A stretch of 64,000 nucleotides of DNA, taken from the NCBI GenBank assembly GCA_002699025.1, contig PABA01000214.1, positions 1 through 64,000 of the forward strand. Reading direction: 5' to 3'. Source of the DNA: Sandaracinus sp. Lineage in GTDB: Bacteria; Myxococcota_A; Polyangia; Polyangiales; Houyiibacteriaceae. The position numbers and the translations under genes were made by a program. Of this stretch, positions 40,338-47,615 are shown piece by piece (positions within the stretch are counted from its first letter, which is position 1; every line of letters begins with the position of its first letter). The notes under the pieces are model-generated. The model was not told the origin of the DNA and did not search any database. It saw only the letters and a list, made by a program, of their open reading frames with translations.

Positions 40338-40409
40338 GGCCCGCCCTCCGGTCGGGCCCTGAAGCGGGATTCCTCGGAGGAATCGCGCGGCGAGGTCGAC
40401 GCGACCTCG
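40336..40409. terminator. Cluster of three hairpins after the kinase
   Basis: In order: AGGGCCCG/CGGGCCCT (40336-40360), GATTCCTC/GAGGAATC (40368-40384, first copy of the repeated palindrome), and CGAGGTCG/CGACCTCG with a 3-nt loop (40391-40409). There is no T-tract. They are probably transcript-end structures; the remaining gap to 40710 shows nothing else. Confidence 0.45.
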
Positions 40410-40710
40410 CTCCCGCTCGTGGTGCATCGCGCCAGAGTCATCCCTCCGGCAGCCCAAACCGGCCGCCTGTCAAGTCGACCTTCTGCCCTCCCTCACGCGC
40501 ACCCTCGACAGGGTCGGGGGCCTTTGGGACAGTCGCTCCCGTGGTCACCGAGTGGTGGTGCCCGTGACCGGGCGTCGGCCCTCCTCCCCCATCGGGGCGA
40601 GGCGCCCTCGCGAGGAGACGATTTCCTTGCCCCTATCCATTCCCCGATTGCAGCGCGTCACCACGAGCTGGCTGAACCGCCAGGTGACGAACGAAGCGCC
40701 GGAGAGCTCC

Positions 40711-40923
40711 ATGGAACGGCTCACGTGGAACCAGATCTGCCGCCGGCCCGAGTGCAAGGGCCGCTGGGTCGCGCTCCACGACTGTCGCTACGACGACGAC
40801 ACCGGCAAGGCCACCGAGGGTGCGCTGGTGGACGTGGACGACGACCTGGCCACCCTCTGCAGCCGCGTGCGCGACCGCTGGAAGAACTGCGCGATCCTCT
40901 ACGTGAGCCCGGTCGCCCACTGA
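40711..40923 (+). CDS. Unrecognised 70-residue protein
   Basis: Starts MERLTWNQICRRPECKGRW after a GGAGAG Shine-Dalgarno sequence 5 nt upstream; the in-frame extension from 40552 is unlikely to be translated. It is a basic/acidic soluble protein with three cysteines (C10, C15, C24 region) and 'DLATLCSRVRDRWKNCAILYVSP'. No family is recognised. It ends 10 nt before the ACT-domain gene, so it is probably its operon partner. Confidence 0.6.
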   Translation: MERLTWNQICRRPECKGRWVALHDCRYDDDTGKATEGALVDVDDDLATLCSRVRDRWKNCAILYVSPVAH

Positions 40924-40933
40924 AGGCCCTGCC

Positions 40934-41461
40934 ATGCCGCGCTCCTACGTGCTGACCCTCATCGGCCCGGACAGCCCCGGCCTCGTCGAGCGCCTCGCCG
41001 AGGCCGTCGCCGACGCCGGCGGCAACTGGGTCGAGAGCGAGATGAGCCGCCTCGCCGGCCAGTTCGCCGGCATCCTCCGCGTCCAGCTCCCGGGCGAGGC
41101 GAGCCTCGAGAAGCTCCGCGAAGGCCTCGGCGCCTGCGCCAAGCACGGCCTGGAGGTCCAGGTCCACGCGGGCCGGGACGAGGCCGATGAGGCGCCCGGC
41201 GCGACGCTCCACCTCGAGGTGGTGGGCTCGGACCGGCCGGGCATCGTCCGCGAGATCAGCCGGGCCATCGCCGCCCGGGGCGTCAACGTCGTCCACCTCG
41301 AGACGCGCTGCGAAGGCGCCCCCTGGTCGGGCGAGGCCCTCTTCCGGGCCTCCGCGACGCTCTCGCTCCCGGAGGACGCCGACGAGGCCGCGCTCCGCGA
41401 GGACCTCGAGGCCATCGCGCTCGACCTGATGGTCGAGACGACCTGGTCTTCCGAGCAGTAG
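40934..41461 (+). CDS. Double-ACT-domain protein, GcvR-like
   Basis: 175 residues made of two ACT domains (~5-80 and ~93-170), each with the 'IGPDSPGLVERLAEAVADAGGNW' and 'VGSDRPGIVREISRAIAARGVNVVHLE' ligand-fold pattern. The same architecture is found in GcvR, the accessory repressor of the glycine cleavage operon in enterobacteria. Given the gcvTH-PA operon 10 kb away, a role in glycine sensing is possible but only inferred. No DNA-binding domain is present. A 13-bp-arm palindrome follows the stop by 25 nt. Confidence 0.85.
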   Translation: MPRSYVLTLIGPDSPGLVERLAEAVADAGGNWVESEMSRLAGQFAGILRVQLPGEASLEKLREGLGACAKHGLEVQVHAGRDEADEAPGATLHLEVVGSDRPGIVREISRAIAARGVNVVHLETRCEGAPWSGEALFRASATLSLPEDADEAALREDLEAIALDLMVETTWSSEQ

Positions 41462-41486
41462 CGCCAGCCCTGCGGCCTGGCGCTCT

Positions 41487-41513
41487 GGCCGGATTCCTCG
41501 GAGGAATCCGGCC
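41487..41513. repeat. Repeated palindrome, copy 2 (13-bp perfect arms)
   Basis: GGCCGGATTCCTC and its exact reverse complement flank one G, 25 nt after the ACT-gene stop. Just before it, GCGCCAG/CTGGCGC forms another short hairpin (41461-41483). Confidence 0.8.
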
Positions 41514-41675
41514 TAAACGTTCGTCTAGCCCCCGGTCGGCTCGTGCCCCGTGGTGAGCAGCGCGTGGCGGCCACACGGAACGGCGGGCCACGCCCCCGTG
41601 GCGGCCTCCGGCGGCGAACAACCGACGACGCTGCGAGCTCGCGGGCGCCGCGGCGAGCCCGCGCCCGCCTTCCGC

Positions 41676-41700
41676 GCCGGATTCCTCCGAGGAGTCCGGC
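41676..41700. repeat. Repeated palindrome, copy 3
   Basis: GCCGGATTCCTC and GAGGAGTCCGGC (one mismatch) flank one C, 27 nt beyond the stop of the minus-strand VWA gene. Confidence 0.75.
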
Positions 41701-41726
41701 TCAGCGCCCGGCCGGAGGGCTGGCGC

Positions 41727-43748
41727 TCACATCGGGCCGACGGGGATCTCGATCTCCGGCGGCACCAGGAAGTAGACCTGCCGGCTGTCGAGCGGCGAGC
41801 CATCGCCGAAGACCGTCAGCCGCGCCTCGAAGACGAGCGGCGCCGTGCCGGGCTCGACGATGTCGTTCGTGATCGGCACCACGTCCCAGCACACGCTCGT
41901 GCCCGGCGTCAGGCTCGGGAAGGCGTCGTCGTAGGTGTCGCCGTCCGTGTCCTCGGTCGGGCTCACCATGGAGCAGCCCGCCGGGTCCCCGCTGGTGTTC
42001 ACCTCGAGGTAGTCGATGAACTGCAGCGCGTCGCCGTCGTCGCCGGGCTCGTCGGTCGCCTCGATGGTCACGCGGATGGGCACGCCGTTCACGATCTCGT
42101 TGATCGCGTCGGTCACCGCCGTGGTCACGCCCGCCCCGTCCCCGTCGTAGACCAGCGGCGCTCCGCCCGAGTCGAGCGAGTCGCTGTTGTTCGCGATGGC
42201 CCGCAGGTTCGCCCGCGGCTCGTGGCCGCTGTCGGCGTCGACCCCGACGAAGGTGATGCCCTGGTCGAGCAAGCGCATGCCCGCCGCGCCCGGGCTGTCG
42301 GCGCTGCAGTCGCCGCACTCGTCCGGCTCGTCGGTGATCGTCACCAGGATGCGCACGGCCTCCATGCGGTAGGCCGGACAGCCGATGCCGCCGCCGGCGC
42401 ACATCGCCCCCGAGCAGACGCTCGGATCGGCCACGCAGGCCACGGACTCGTAGAGCGACTCCCGGCCGCCGTCACCACTGGCTGTTGCCGGGATGCGCGA
42501 GCGGGTGACGTCGGGGTCGTTCTGAAGCGAGAGGCGGTTTCGATAGCTGCTGGCGAACCCCTCGTAGGTTCCGATGCCCGTGAAGACCGAGGCCACGCAG
42601 GAGGACATGGTCGGGTCCTCGATGCAGCGCCCAGCGAGGCTGCAGACCTGGCCGCCGGCGCACTCGTCGTCGCCCATGCAGGCGGTGCCGAAGTCCTCGC
42701 AGACCAGGTTCGTGATGATGTTCCGCACCGCGTCGCGCATCGCCGCGATCTCGCCACTCATCGAGCCCGTCGTGTCGAAGAGAAAGTACACGTCGGCGAT
42801 CTGGATGTTCGTGCGGAACTGGAGCGTGTCCCGCTCCGGCATCGGCGCTTCCTCGAAGGGCACGACGAAGACGAAGTCGCCGCGCGTCCGCGGGTTGTCG
42901 CCCATGTCCAGCGGGTCCGTCCCCGCGCCCACCTCGATCAGGTCGCTCACCCCGTCCATGTCCGTGTCCGTGAGCAGCGGGTCCGTGCCCGCCTCCCGCT
43001 CGGCCTGATCCGAGATGCCGTCGTTGTCCGAGTCCGGATCCCGGAAGTCCGGGATCATGTCCATGTCCGTGTCGACGGGCGGCGTGAAGATGTCGAGGTC
43101 GCCGGCCTCCTCGCTGTCCGGGATGCCGTCGTTGTCCGAGTCGACGTCCTGCCAGTCCTCGAGCCCGTCCATGTCCGTGTCGACGTCGCGCTCGTCCCCG
43201 TCGAGGATCGCGTCGTCGTCGCTGTCCGGATCCTTGAAGTCCGGGATCCCGTCCCCGTCCGTGTCCACGCCCGGCCCGCCACCCGCGAGCTCCGAGGCGT
43301 CGACCACGCGGTCGTTGTCGTCGTCCGTGTCCGCGAAGTCGGGGCGGCCGTCCCCGTCCGTGTCCGCCGTGGACTCGTCCGCGTCCGGGATGCCGTTCCC
43401 GTCCGAGTCCTCGTCCTGGAAGTCCGGCACCGTGTCGCCGTCCGAGTCGCGCGGCGGCGTGCTCGGCAGATCGTCGCCGGCCTCGACCGAGTCCGGGATG
43501 CCGTCCCCGTCCGAGTCGTCGTCCAGGTAGTCGGGCGTGCCGTCGCCGTCCGTATCCGTCCCCGCGCGGCGCCCCTCGTTCACGTCCGCGATACCGTCCA
43601 TGTCGGTGTCGGTCGTGTCCGAGACGCCCCCGTCCGAGGGCCCGGCGTCGTCCCGCATGGGCGTCCCGCCCCCGCCAGGCGAACACGCCTCACCCAGCCC
43701 GAGAGAACACACGAGTGCCCAGAGGCACACCCAACGCCACGAAGCCAT
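41727..43748 (-). CDS. VWA-domain lipoprotein with thrombospondin type 3-like Ca-binding repeats
   Basis: 673 residues. A signal-like N-terminus (MASWRWVCLWALVCSLGLGEAC) suggests a lipoprotein, though the lipobox is not ideal. Residues ~35-330 hold around a dozen 'DTDxDGxPDxxDxDSDGDGIPD' repeats typical of thrombospondin-3/EF-like Ca binding. A von Willebrand A domain follows, with a MIDAS motif DTTGSMS, and a cysteine-rich insert (CEDFGTACMGDDECAGGQVC). Such proteins are usually surface adhesins. The ATG is 7 nt after TACGCT. It is the left neighbour of the AT-rich island, and its promoter region is duplicated inside that island. Confidence 0.88.
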   Translation of the reverse strand: MASWRWVCLWALVCSLGLGEACSPGGGGTPMRDDAGPSDGGVSDTTDTDMDGIADVNEGRRAGTDTDGDGTPDYLDDDSDGDGIPDSVEAGDDLPSTPPRDSDGDTVPDFQDEDSDGNGIPDADESTADTDGDGRPDFADTDDDNDRVVDASELAGGGPGVDTDGDGIPDFKDPDSDDDAILDGDERDVDTDMDGLEDWQDVDSDNDGIPDSEEAGDLDIFTPPVDTDMDMIPDFRDPDSDNDGISDQAEREAGTDPLLTDTDMDGVSDLIEVGAGTDPLDMGDNPRTRGDFVFVVPFEEAPMPERDTLQFRTNIQIADVYFLFDTTGSMSGEIAAMRDAVRNIITNLVCEDFGTACMGDDECAGGQVCSLAGRCIEDPTMSSCVASVFTGIGTYEGFASSYRNRLSLQNDPDVTRSRIPATASGDGGRESLYESVACVADPSVCSGAMCAGGGIGCPAYRMEAVRILVTITDEPDECGDCSADSPGAAGMRLLDQGITFVGVDADSGHEPRANLRAIANNSDSLDSGGAPLVYDGDGAGVTTAVTDAINEIVNGVPIRVTIEATDEPGDDGDALQFIDYLEVNTSGDPAGCSMVSPTEDTDGDTYDDAFPSLTPGTSVCWDVVPITNDIVEPGTAPLVFEARLTVFGDGSPLDSRQVYFLVPPEIEIPVGPM

Positions 43749-43857
43749 CGGACGCAGCGTAGACGAGCCCAGCGGACGAACCCAACCGTGAGCCATTGCA
43801 CGCCGTGCGCTTGCTCGCGGCATGGAGTGCAACGCCTACACGCACCCACGTGCACGC
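43736..43857. repeat. Duplicated ~120-bp segment, copy A
   Basis: It covers the first codons and the promoter region of the VWA gene plus ~90 bp upstream. It is about 85% identical by eye to 45770-45889 inside the island. Confidence 0.85.
43756..43761 (-). promoter_or_regulatory. -10-like TACGCT, predicted leaderless start
   Basis: TACGCT on the minus strand ends 7 nt before the VWA ATG. In duplicate copy B it reads TACGTT, 7 nt before a TTG. Confidence 0.45.
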
Positions 43858-43929
43858 CTCCATGCCTACTGCACAACTCACCTCGCGCTGCCGCGACTCC
43901 GGCCGGCGCCGAACACAGGCGCAGTCGCT

Positions 43930-44139
43930 TCAGCCAACTATCTCGATCCCGATGAGTGTATCCCCTTCGCCAAAATCGAGGTAGATGTCCGGCCCCTCGT
44001 AATCGCCGACAAGATCATGCAGTCTCACGGTTCGCTTCACAACGCCCGGGGCGGACCTCGGATGCCCAGGTAGCCTCAGATAGGCAACATCCTTGTCATC
44101 CTCGCTGACCTTGAGATTGAATCCGTGTTCTTGTGACAT
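43930..44139 (-). CDS. DUF2283-like small protein, copy 1
   Basis: 69 residues starting MSQEHGFNLKVSEDDKDVAYLRL. The 'AYLRLPGHP...VVKRTVRLHDLV...IYLDFGEGDTLIGIEIVG' layout is that of DUF2283, short beta-rich proteins of unknown function often found near toxin-antitoxin or immunity genes. It starts after AAGG with a 6-nt spacer. A copy with about seven substitutions lies at 47616-47825. Base composition is clearly lower in G+C than outside the island. Confidence 0.7.
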   Translation of the reverse strand: MSQEHGFNLKVSEDDKDVAYLRLPGHPRSAPGVVKRTVRLHDLVGDYEGPDIYLDFGEGDTLIGIEIVG

Positions 44140-44142
44140 TGG

Positions 44143-44307
44143 CTACCTTCGTACGAGAACGGCCTTGAGCTTCGCAGTGCCATTCTTGGCGAGCTGGTAG
44201 ACGGCCAAACCGTTGTTTCCTACTGGCACGAGGAATCGGCCAGCGTTTGCCGTGTCAACCAGCGTTCCCGCAGGAAACGCGCGGGACTGTGTGATCTGCC
44301 TGGTCAA
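44143..44307 (-). CDS. Unrecognised 54-residue protein or toxin-tail remnant
   Basis: Reads from a TTG that overlaps the barstar gene's TGA and ends 3 nt before the DUF2283 ATG. The product is beta-rich: 'FPAGTLVDTANAGRFLVP', 'GNNGLAVYQLAKNGTAKLKAVLVRR'. It could be a real coupled gene or the tail of a lost toxin. The same tail, with a 5-nt deletion that shifts the frame, lies before the second DUF2283 copy, so this tail and DUF2283 were duplicated together. Confidence 0.45.
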   Translation of the reverse strand: MTRQITQSRAFPAGTLVDTANAGRFLVPVGNNGLAVYQLAKNGTAKLKAVLVRR

Positions 44308-44684
44308 GCCTCGTAGCACAGTACCAGCCTGCTCCGCGGAACTGATGCCTCTGGAAACACGACTCGTAACTCGTGGTCCTCCTCGGGCTCCCAATCTCGT
44401 GCGGCATCCGCGAGGACGCCGAGGTACGTCGAGAGGACGGTCTCGGGCATGGGGGGAAGATCGTCGTGGACGAGAATGATCCGCCTCTCCTCGACCCAAT
44501 GAAAGTCCCGGAGGCAGTCGGAGAGCGCGTCCCAGTTCCGACCGAAATAGCCCGGAAGGATGAGCGCCTGTTGGAGAGAATCGAACAGTTGCTCTCGGTT
44601 CGCAATGCCCTGAGGCAGGCGTGCAACGAACGCCCCCGAGGCGGCGTCCTCACTCAATCCGAACGTGAATCCAGACGTGTCCAT
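44304..44684 (-). CDS. Barstar-family ribonuclease inhibitor
   Basis: 126 residues. 'QQALILPGYFGRNWDALSDCLRDFHWVEERRIILVHDDLP' is the central barstar signature (LPxYFGxNWDALxDCL). Barstars are tight inhibitors of barnase-type RNases and serve as immunity proteins against polymorphic-toxin RNase tips. No barnase-like gene lies adjacent, so it is an orphan in this window. The start ATG has no clear Shine-Dalgarno sequence. Confidence 0.85.
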   Translation of the reverse strand: MDTSGFTFGLSEDAASGAFVARLPQGIANREQLFDSLQQALILPGYFGRNWDALSDCLRDFHWVEERRIILVHDDLPPMPETVLSTYLGVLADAARDWEPEEDHELRVVFPEASVPRSRLVLCYEA

Positions 44685-44719
44685 CTCGCAAGCTGCCAGG
44701 CTCAGGCCTCAGGACTCAG

Positions 44720-45281
44720 GCTCGGCACCCCGCGTGCGCCAGCTCACATCTCGTCCCAGAAGAGCGTTGGATCCCAGAGCCCCCCTGTGTCGAAGAAATG
44801 GAGCATCGCTTGCCGTGCACTCTGTTCATCCACCACCAGGGAACTGGGGTATGAAGAGCCCTGGCCACAGACCACCCACTCGCTGCCGTCCTCCGACTTG
44901 GTTGGATCACAGAGGACTTTGTTCCGATCCCCCAGGTATATGCTGACCACGTACCTACCGTCCCCCCCGCCGATGTACATCTGTCTCTCCTCGTCAACCT
45001 CCAACCCCAGCAATGTGTAGCGCTTGCCATCGAGACGTGAGAATGCTTCGAGAACCCGTTGCCTCGTCGGCGACTCAGCGTCCAACCCGCCGCCACGCGC
45101 ATCATCCTCACACAGCGATTTGATACCACTCAAGGCAGCCCTCCAAGTGACCCACCAACAACGTGACCGTCCAATAGGCGCACAAACACATCGACTCCTT
45201 CGATCCCGAGTGCCTTCCGAGCGCGTTCTGAGGCGCGCCCCATTGCGACTCGCGTCTCGACGGGCTCACTGACCAAGCGGC
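44720..45281. repeat. Duplicated ~560-bp cassette, copy 1
   Basis: Covers the Imm1-like gene and most of the small upstream gene. It is ~90% identical by eye to 45980-46556, offset about 1.28 kb in the same orientation. Confidence 0.85.
44744..45133 (-). CDS. Imm1-like immunity protein, intact copy
   Basis: 129 residues from a TTG start that overlaps the end of the upstream small gene. 'LDGKRYTLLGLEVDEERQMYIGGGDGRYVVSIYLGD', then 'SEWVVCGQGSSYPSSLVVDEQSARQAMLHFFDTGGLWDPTLFWDEM' follows the Imm1 pattern, in which a final 'A..A...F..tG..p....W' is characteristic; Imm1 proteins counter nucleic-acid deaminase and other toxin tips. Family assignment is by pattern only. The glycine-coding run contains seven C on the plus strand, one fewer than the frameshifted copy. 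Confidence 0.65.
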   Translation of the reverse strand: MSGIKSLCEDDARGGGLDAESPTRQRVLEAFSRLDGKRYTLLGLEVDEERQMYIGGGDGRYVVSIYLGDRNKVLCDPTKSEDGSEWVVCGQGSSYPSSLVVDEQSARQAMLHFFDTGGLWDPTLFWDEM

Positions 45282-45297
45282 ACAGCTCGTCAACCAT
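45108..45297 (-). pseudogene. Small unknown gene, copy 1, frameshifted
   Basis: From ATG 45297 the reading frame encodes 'MVDELCRLVSEPVETRVAMG' and 'SERARKALGIEGVDVFVRLLDG'. Relative to copy 2 it then has one extra base near 45160, which moves the end of the protein (TLLVGHLEGCLEWYQIA) into another frame and gives a premature end at 45130. No family is recognised. It sits directly in front of the Imm1-like gene with overlapping ends, the usual place for a toxin tail or a partner immunity gene. Confidence 0.6.
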
Positions 45298-45314
45298 GGG
45301 GTGAGTTTGGGCGT

Positions 45315-45689
45315 CTACTCGACATGACCGCAGAAACGGTTCCATTCGTCGATGTATGCTTTCGCTGCTGGACCGGCTTGGTCGAGAATCCAACGAGATG
45401 TCGGATTCCTATCGATCGCCGACACGACAGCTTCGAGGAAGCCCGTGGCGATTGCGTCCTTCTCGTACTCGGTTCCTTCACGAAGGAGGACCTCGATTCG
45501 CTCGAAGACCTGAGCCGCCTGTTCTGAGGTGGGATTGGCCTTTTCGACGAACGATCGGCCAATTGCGCTCATTGAGGTGTTGATTGGGGGAGGATCGGGC
45601 TGCCACTCCTCGACCAGCTCCTCGATGGTCTCGTGGAGTGCTGCGATTCCCTGCGCGAGCGCTGTCACTGCCTTGGGAACTTCCGTCAC
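45315..45689 (-). CDS. Unrecognised immunity-like protein
   Basis: 124 residues from GTG 45689, which has a strong GGAGGG Shine-Dalgarno sequence at a 5-nt spacing. All-helical and acidic: 'ALHETIEELVEEWQPDPPPINTSMSAIG', 'TEYEKDAIATGFLEAVVSAID', 'WILDQAGPAAKAYIDEWNRF'. The 'EKDAIATGFLEA' phrase recurs in small proteins of polymorphic-toxin loci, so immunity is my best guess. An alternative TTG at 45782, 7 nt after a TACGTT hexamer in the duplicated segment, would give an in-frame 31-residue extension. Confidence 0.65.
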   Translation of the reverse strand: MTEVPKAVTALAQGIAALHETIEELVEEWQPDPPPINTSMSAIGRSFVEKANPTSEQAAQVFERIEVLLREGTEYEKDAIATGFLEAVVSAIDRNPTSRWILDQAGPAAKAYIDEWNRFCGHVE

Positions 45690-45769
45690 CAATCCCTCCG
45701 AGCGCGTTCTATGGATCGCGCATGATGTCTTCCGCGGCGGCGCGGTCGCCGGTCCCACGCCCGAGGACC

Positions 45770-45889
45770 GCCACGAAGCCAACGTGCGCAACGTAGACGA
45801 GCTCAGTGGACGAACCCAACCGTGAGCCATTGCACGCCGTGCGCTCGATCGCGGCGTGCAGTGCAACGCTTACACGCAACCACGTGCAC
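45770..45889. repeat. Duplicated ~120-bp segment, copy B
   Basis: Copy of the VWA gene's promoter and first codons. The ATG is changed to TTG, and homology stops after about five codons. The surrounding 45690-46019 has no other gene. Confidence 0.8.
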
Positions 45890-45979
45890 TTCATTCGTTG
45901 ACGCCGCCTAGACGCCCTCGGCGACCGGCGCGAAACAGGCCGTAGCGACCTCGAGCCCAACACCTGGTCCGTCAGGCTC

Positions 45980-46556
45980 AGGTCTCAGGCAACAGGTTCG
46001 GCATCCCATGTGCGCCGGCTCACATCTCGTCCCAGAAGAGCGTTGGATCCCAGAGCCCCCCGGTGTCGAAGAAATTGAGCATCGCTTGCCGTGCACTCTG
46101 TTCATCCACCACCATGGAACTGGGGTATGAAGAGCCCTGGCCACAGACCACCCACTCGCTGTCGTCCTCCGACTTGGTTGGATCACAGAGCACCTTGTTC
46201 CGGTCCCCCAGGAATATGCTGACCACATACCTACCGTCCCCCCCCGCCGACAAACATCTGTCTCTCCTCGTGAACCTCCAACCCCAGGCAGGTGTAGCGC
46301 TTGCCATCGAGACGTGAGAATGCTTCGAGAACCCGTTGCCTCGTCGGCGACTCGGCTGACAACCCGCCGCCACGCGTATCATCCTCAGCCAGCGATTTGA
46401 TACCACTCAAGGCAGCCCTCCAAGTGACCCACTAACAATGTACCGTTCGAAAGGCGCACAAACACATCTACTCCTTCGATCCCGAGTGCCCTCCGAGCGC
46501 GCTCTGAGGCGGGCCCCATTGCGACTCGCGTCTCGACGGGTTCCCTGACCGAGTGG
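45980..46556. repeat. Duplicated ~570-bp cassette, copy 2
   Basis: Second copy of the Imm1-like/small-gene cassette, in the same orientation as copy 1. Confidence 0.85.
46020..46406 (-). pseudogene. Imm1-like immunity gene, frameshifted copy
   Basis: The C-terminal ~75 residues ('GRYVVSIFLGDRNKVLCDPTK...LWDPTLFWDEM') are nearly identical to the intact copy. The N-terminal part from TTG 46406 is in a different frame because a poly-C run at about 46238-46245 has eight C instead of seven. This may be a true inactivation, a phase-variable slip site, or a base-calling error; other substitutions between the copies show they are distinct loci. Confidence 0.75.
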
Positions 46557-46648
46557 AGGCGGATGCCCTCGTCACCGCTCCGTGCAGCGGACGCGGTTCG
46601 CGACCGAGCGCCTGATCCCGATGCACCCGCCGCTTCACCAGTCGACAC
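46385..46648 (-). CDS. Small unknown gene, copy 2 (full-length tail)
   Basis: 87 residues from a GTG that overlaps the end of the DUF4265 gene. The last ~55 residues ('EPVETRVAMGPASERARRAL', 'GIEGVDVFVRLSNGTLLVGH', 'LEGCLEWYQIAG') are the unbroken version of copy 1. The first ~32 residues are Ala/Gly/Ser/Arg-rich and look unrelated, as if the duplicated cassette was joined here. The true start could be downstream. The TGA overlaps the frameshifted Imm1 copy's TTG. No family is recognised. Confidence 0.5.
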   Translation of the reverse strand: MSTGEAAGASGSGARSRTASAARSGDEGIRLHSVREPVETRVAMGPASERARRALGIEGVDVFVRLSNGTLLVGHLEGCLEWYQIAG

Positions 46649-47084
46649 TCGCCTCCTCGAATTCGATCGCCCCCTTTGCTTCTTGACTCGTCAGCCAACC
46701 AACAACCGCTTCAGGAGCAACATCCGGCGGCACGTCGACAGCTATGAGCCGTGCGAGATGGCTACGCTCGACCTCGCACCCCAAGCGGATCAGCTCGTCA
46801 ATCACAGAGGACACCCTCTGCTCGTCGAAGATGATGACTCTCACCGTCCGATGACCGTGCCACCGGATGTGCTTCCGGTACCACAGCTCACCATCCACTT
46901 CGACTGCAGACACCTCATCCCCGAAGCCGAGCCCCTTGACGAAGAACGGGATGTTCAGGATCCGATAAATCCCCTCGCACACCTCTTCCGCCCACACACT
47001 CTCGACCTCCGCAGGCGGCCACAACTCGTCCTCCTTCTCGAGCCTGAAAAGAATCTTCACATCACCGCTTCTCACGCTTGGCAT
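46635..47084 (-). CDS. DUF4265 protein
   Basis: 149 residues. 'KILFRLEKEDELWPPAEVESVWAEEV', 'YRILNIPFFVKGLGFGDEVSAVEVDGELWY' and 'WHGHRTVRVIIFD' follow DUF4265, a small soluble family common in toxin-immunity neighbourhoods, whose function is not established. The ATG overlaps the stop of the upstream PH-like gene, so the two are coupled. Confidence 0.75.
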   Translation of the reverse strand: MPSVRSGDVKILFRLEKEDELWPPAEVESVWAEEVCEGIYRILNIPFFVKGLGFGDEVSAVEVDGELWYRKHIRWHGHRTVRVIIFDEQRVSSVIDELIRLGCEVERSHLARLIAVDVPPDVAPEAVVGWLTSQEAKGAIEFEEASVDW

Positions 47085-47569
47085 CGGTTGGACATGTGCT
47101 GTGGGACGTGCAAGTGGGCGCTAGGCCCGTTACTGGAAGAGGCGGCCACGAGTTTCATCACGTTCCAGAAACCGAAGAATGGCTTCCCGGGTTCCAGATC
47201 GAGCTCGTAGGTGTCCCCAGAGCGCGTCTCGATGATCAGCTCTCGCAGCTCTCGCTTGCTCCGCGGCCGCCGCAGCATCGAAGGGCCGAGGTCCACAGTC
47301 GCATCCCGGATGTCGTGGAGGTCAATCGAGTGAACGGGGCCATTCTGCGCGAAGAGCAGTCGGGCGCTGGTGAGGAGCACCCATTCCTTCTGACTGGTGA
47401 AGCTGGCGATGGCCATGACCTCGTCGTCGCCGACTTCAGCGACTTGCCGGAGGCGCTCTTGGATCTCGGCGCTCCAGTCATCGAAAGGCTTGGTCCTGAC
47501 GCCCGTAGCTCCCCTGGCTGAGAAGTCTCGAATCCATCGAGAGACTCTGAATGCCGGATCGACGACCAT
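47072..47569 (-). CDS. Bacterial PH-like (YokE/bPH) domain protein
   Basis: 165 residues. The middle 'DDEVMAIASFTSQKEWVLLTSARLLFAQNGPVHSIDLHDIRDATVD' and 'LIIETRSGDTYELDLEPGKPFFGFWNVMKLV' give the beta-strand order of bacterial PH-like domains, in which 'W.LLTs.RLl' is typical. No signal or membrane segment. The ATG lies 7 nt after TAGGGT on the minus strand, so even this island gene has the leaderless-type start. It is first in a coupled pair with the DUF4265 gene. Confidence 0.7.
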   Translation of the reverse strand: MVVDPAFRVSRWIRDFSARGATGVRTKPFDDWSAEIQERLRQVAEVGDDEVMAIASFTSQKEWVLLTSARLLFAQNGPVHSIDLHDIRDATVDLGPSMLRRPRSKRELRELIIETRSGDTYELDLEPGKPFFGFWNVMKLVAASSSNGPSAHLHVPQHMSNRCQA

Positions 47570-47576
47570 GCCAAAT

Positions 47577-47582
47577 ACCCTA
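47577..47582 (-). promoter_or_regulatory. -10-like TAGGGT, predicted leaderless start in the island
   Basis: TAGGGT on the minus strand ends 7 nt before the ATG at 47569. Confidence 0.5.
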
Positions 47583-47615
47583 AAGAGTGCTCATCTCGTT
47601 GCCGGCGCGGTGGCT

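Noticed and set aside
43015-43791. Ser/Pro-rich plus-strand frames
   Set aside because: They are the antisense of the Asp-rich thrombospondin-3 repeats of the VWA gene.
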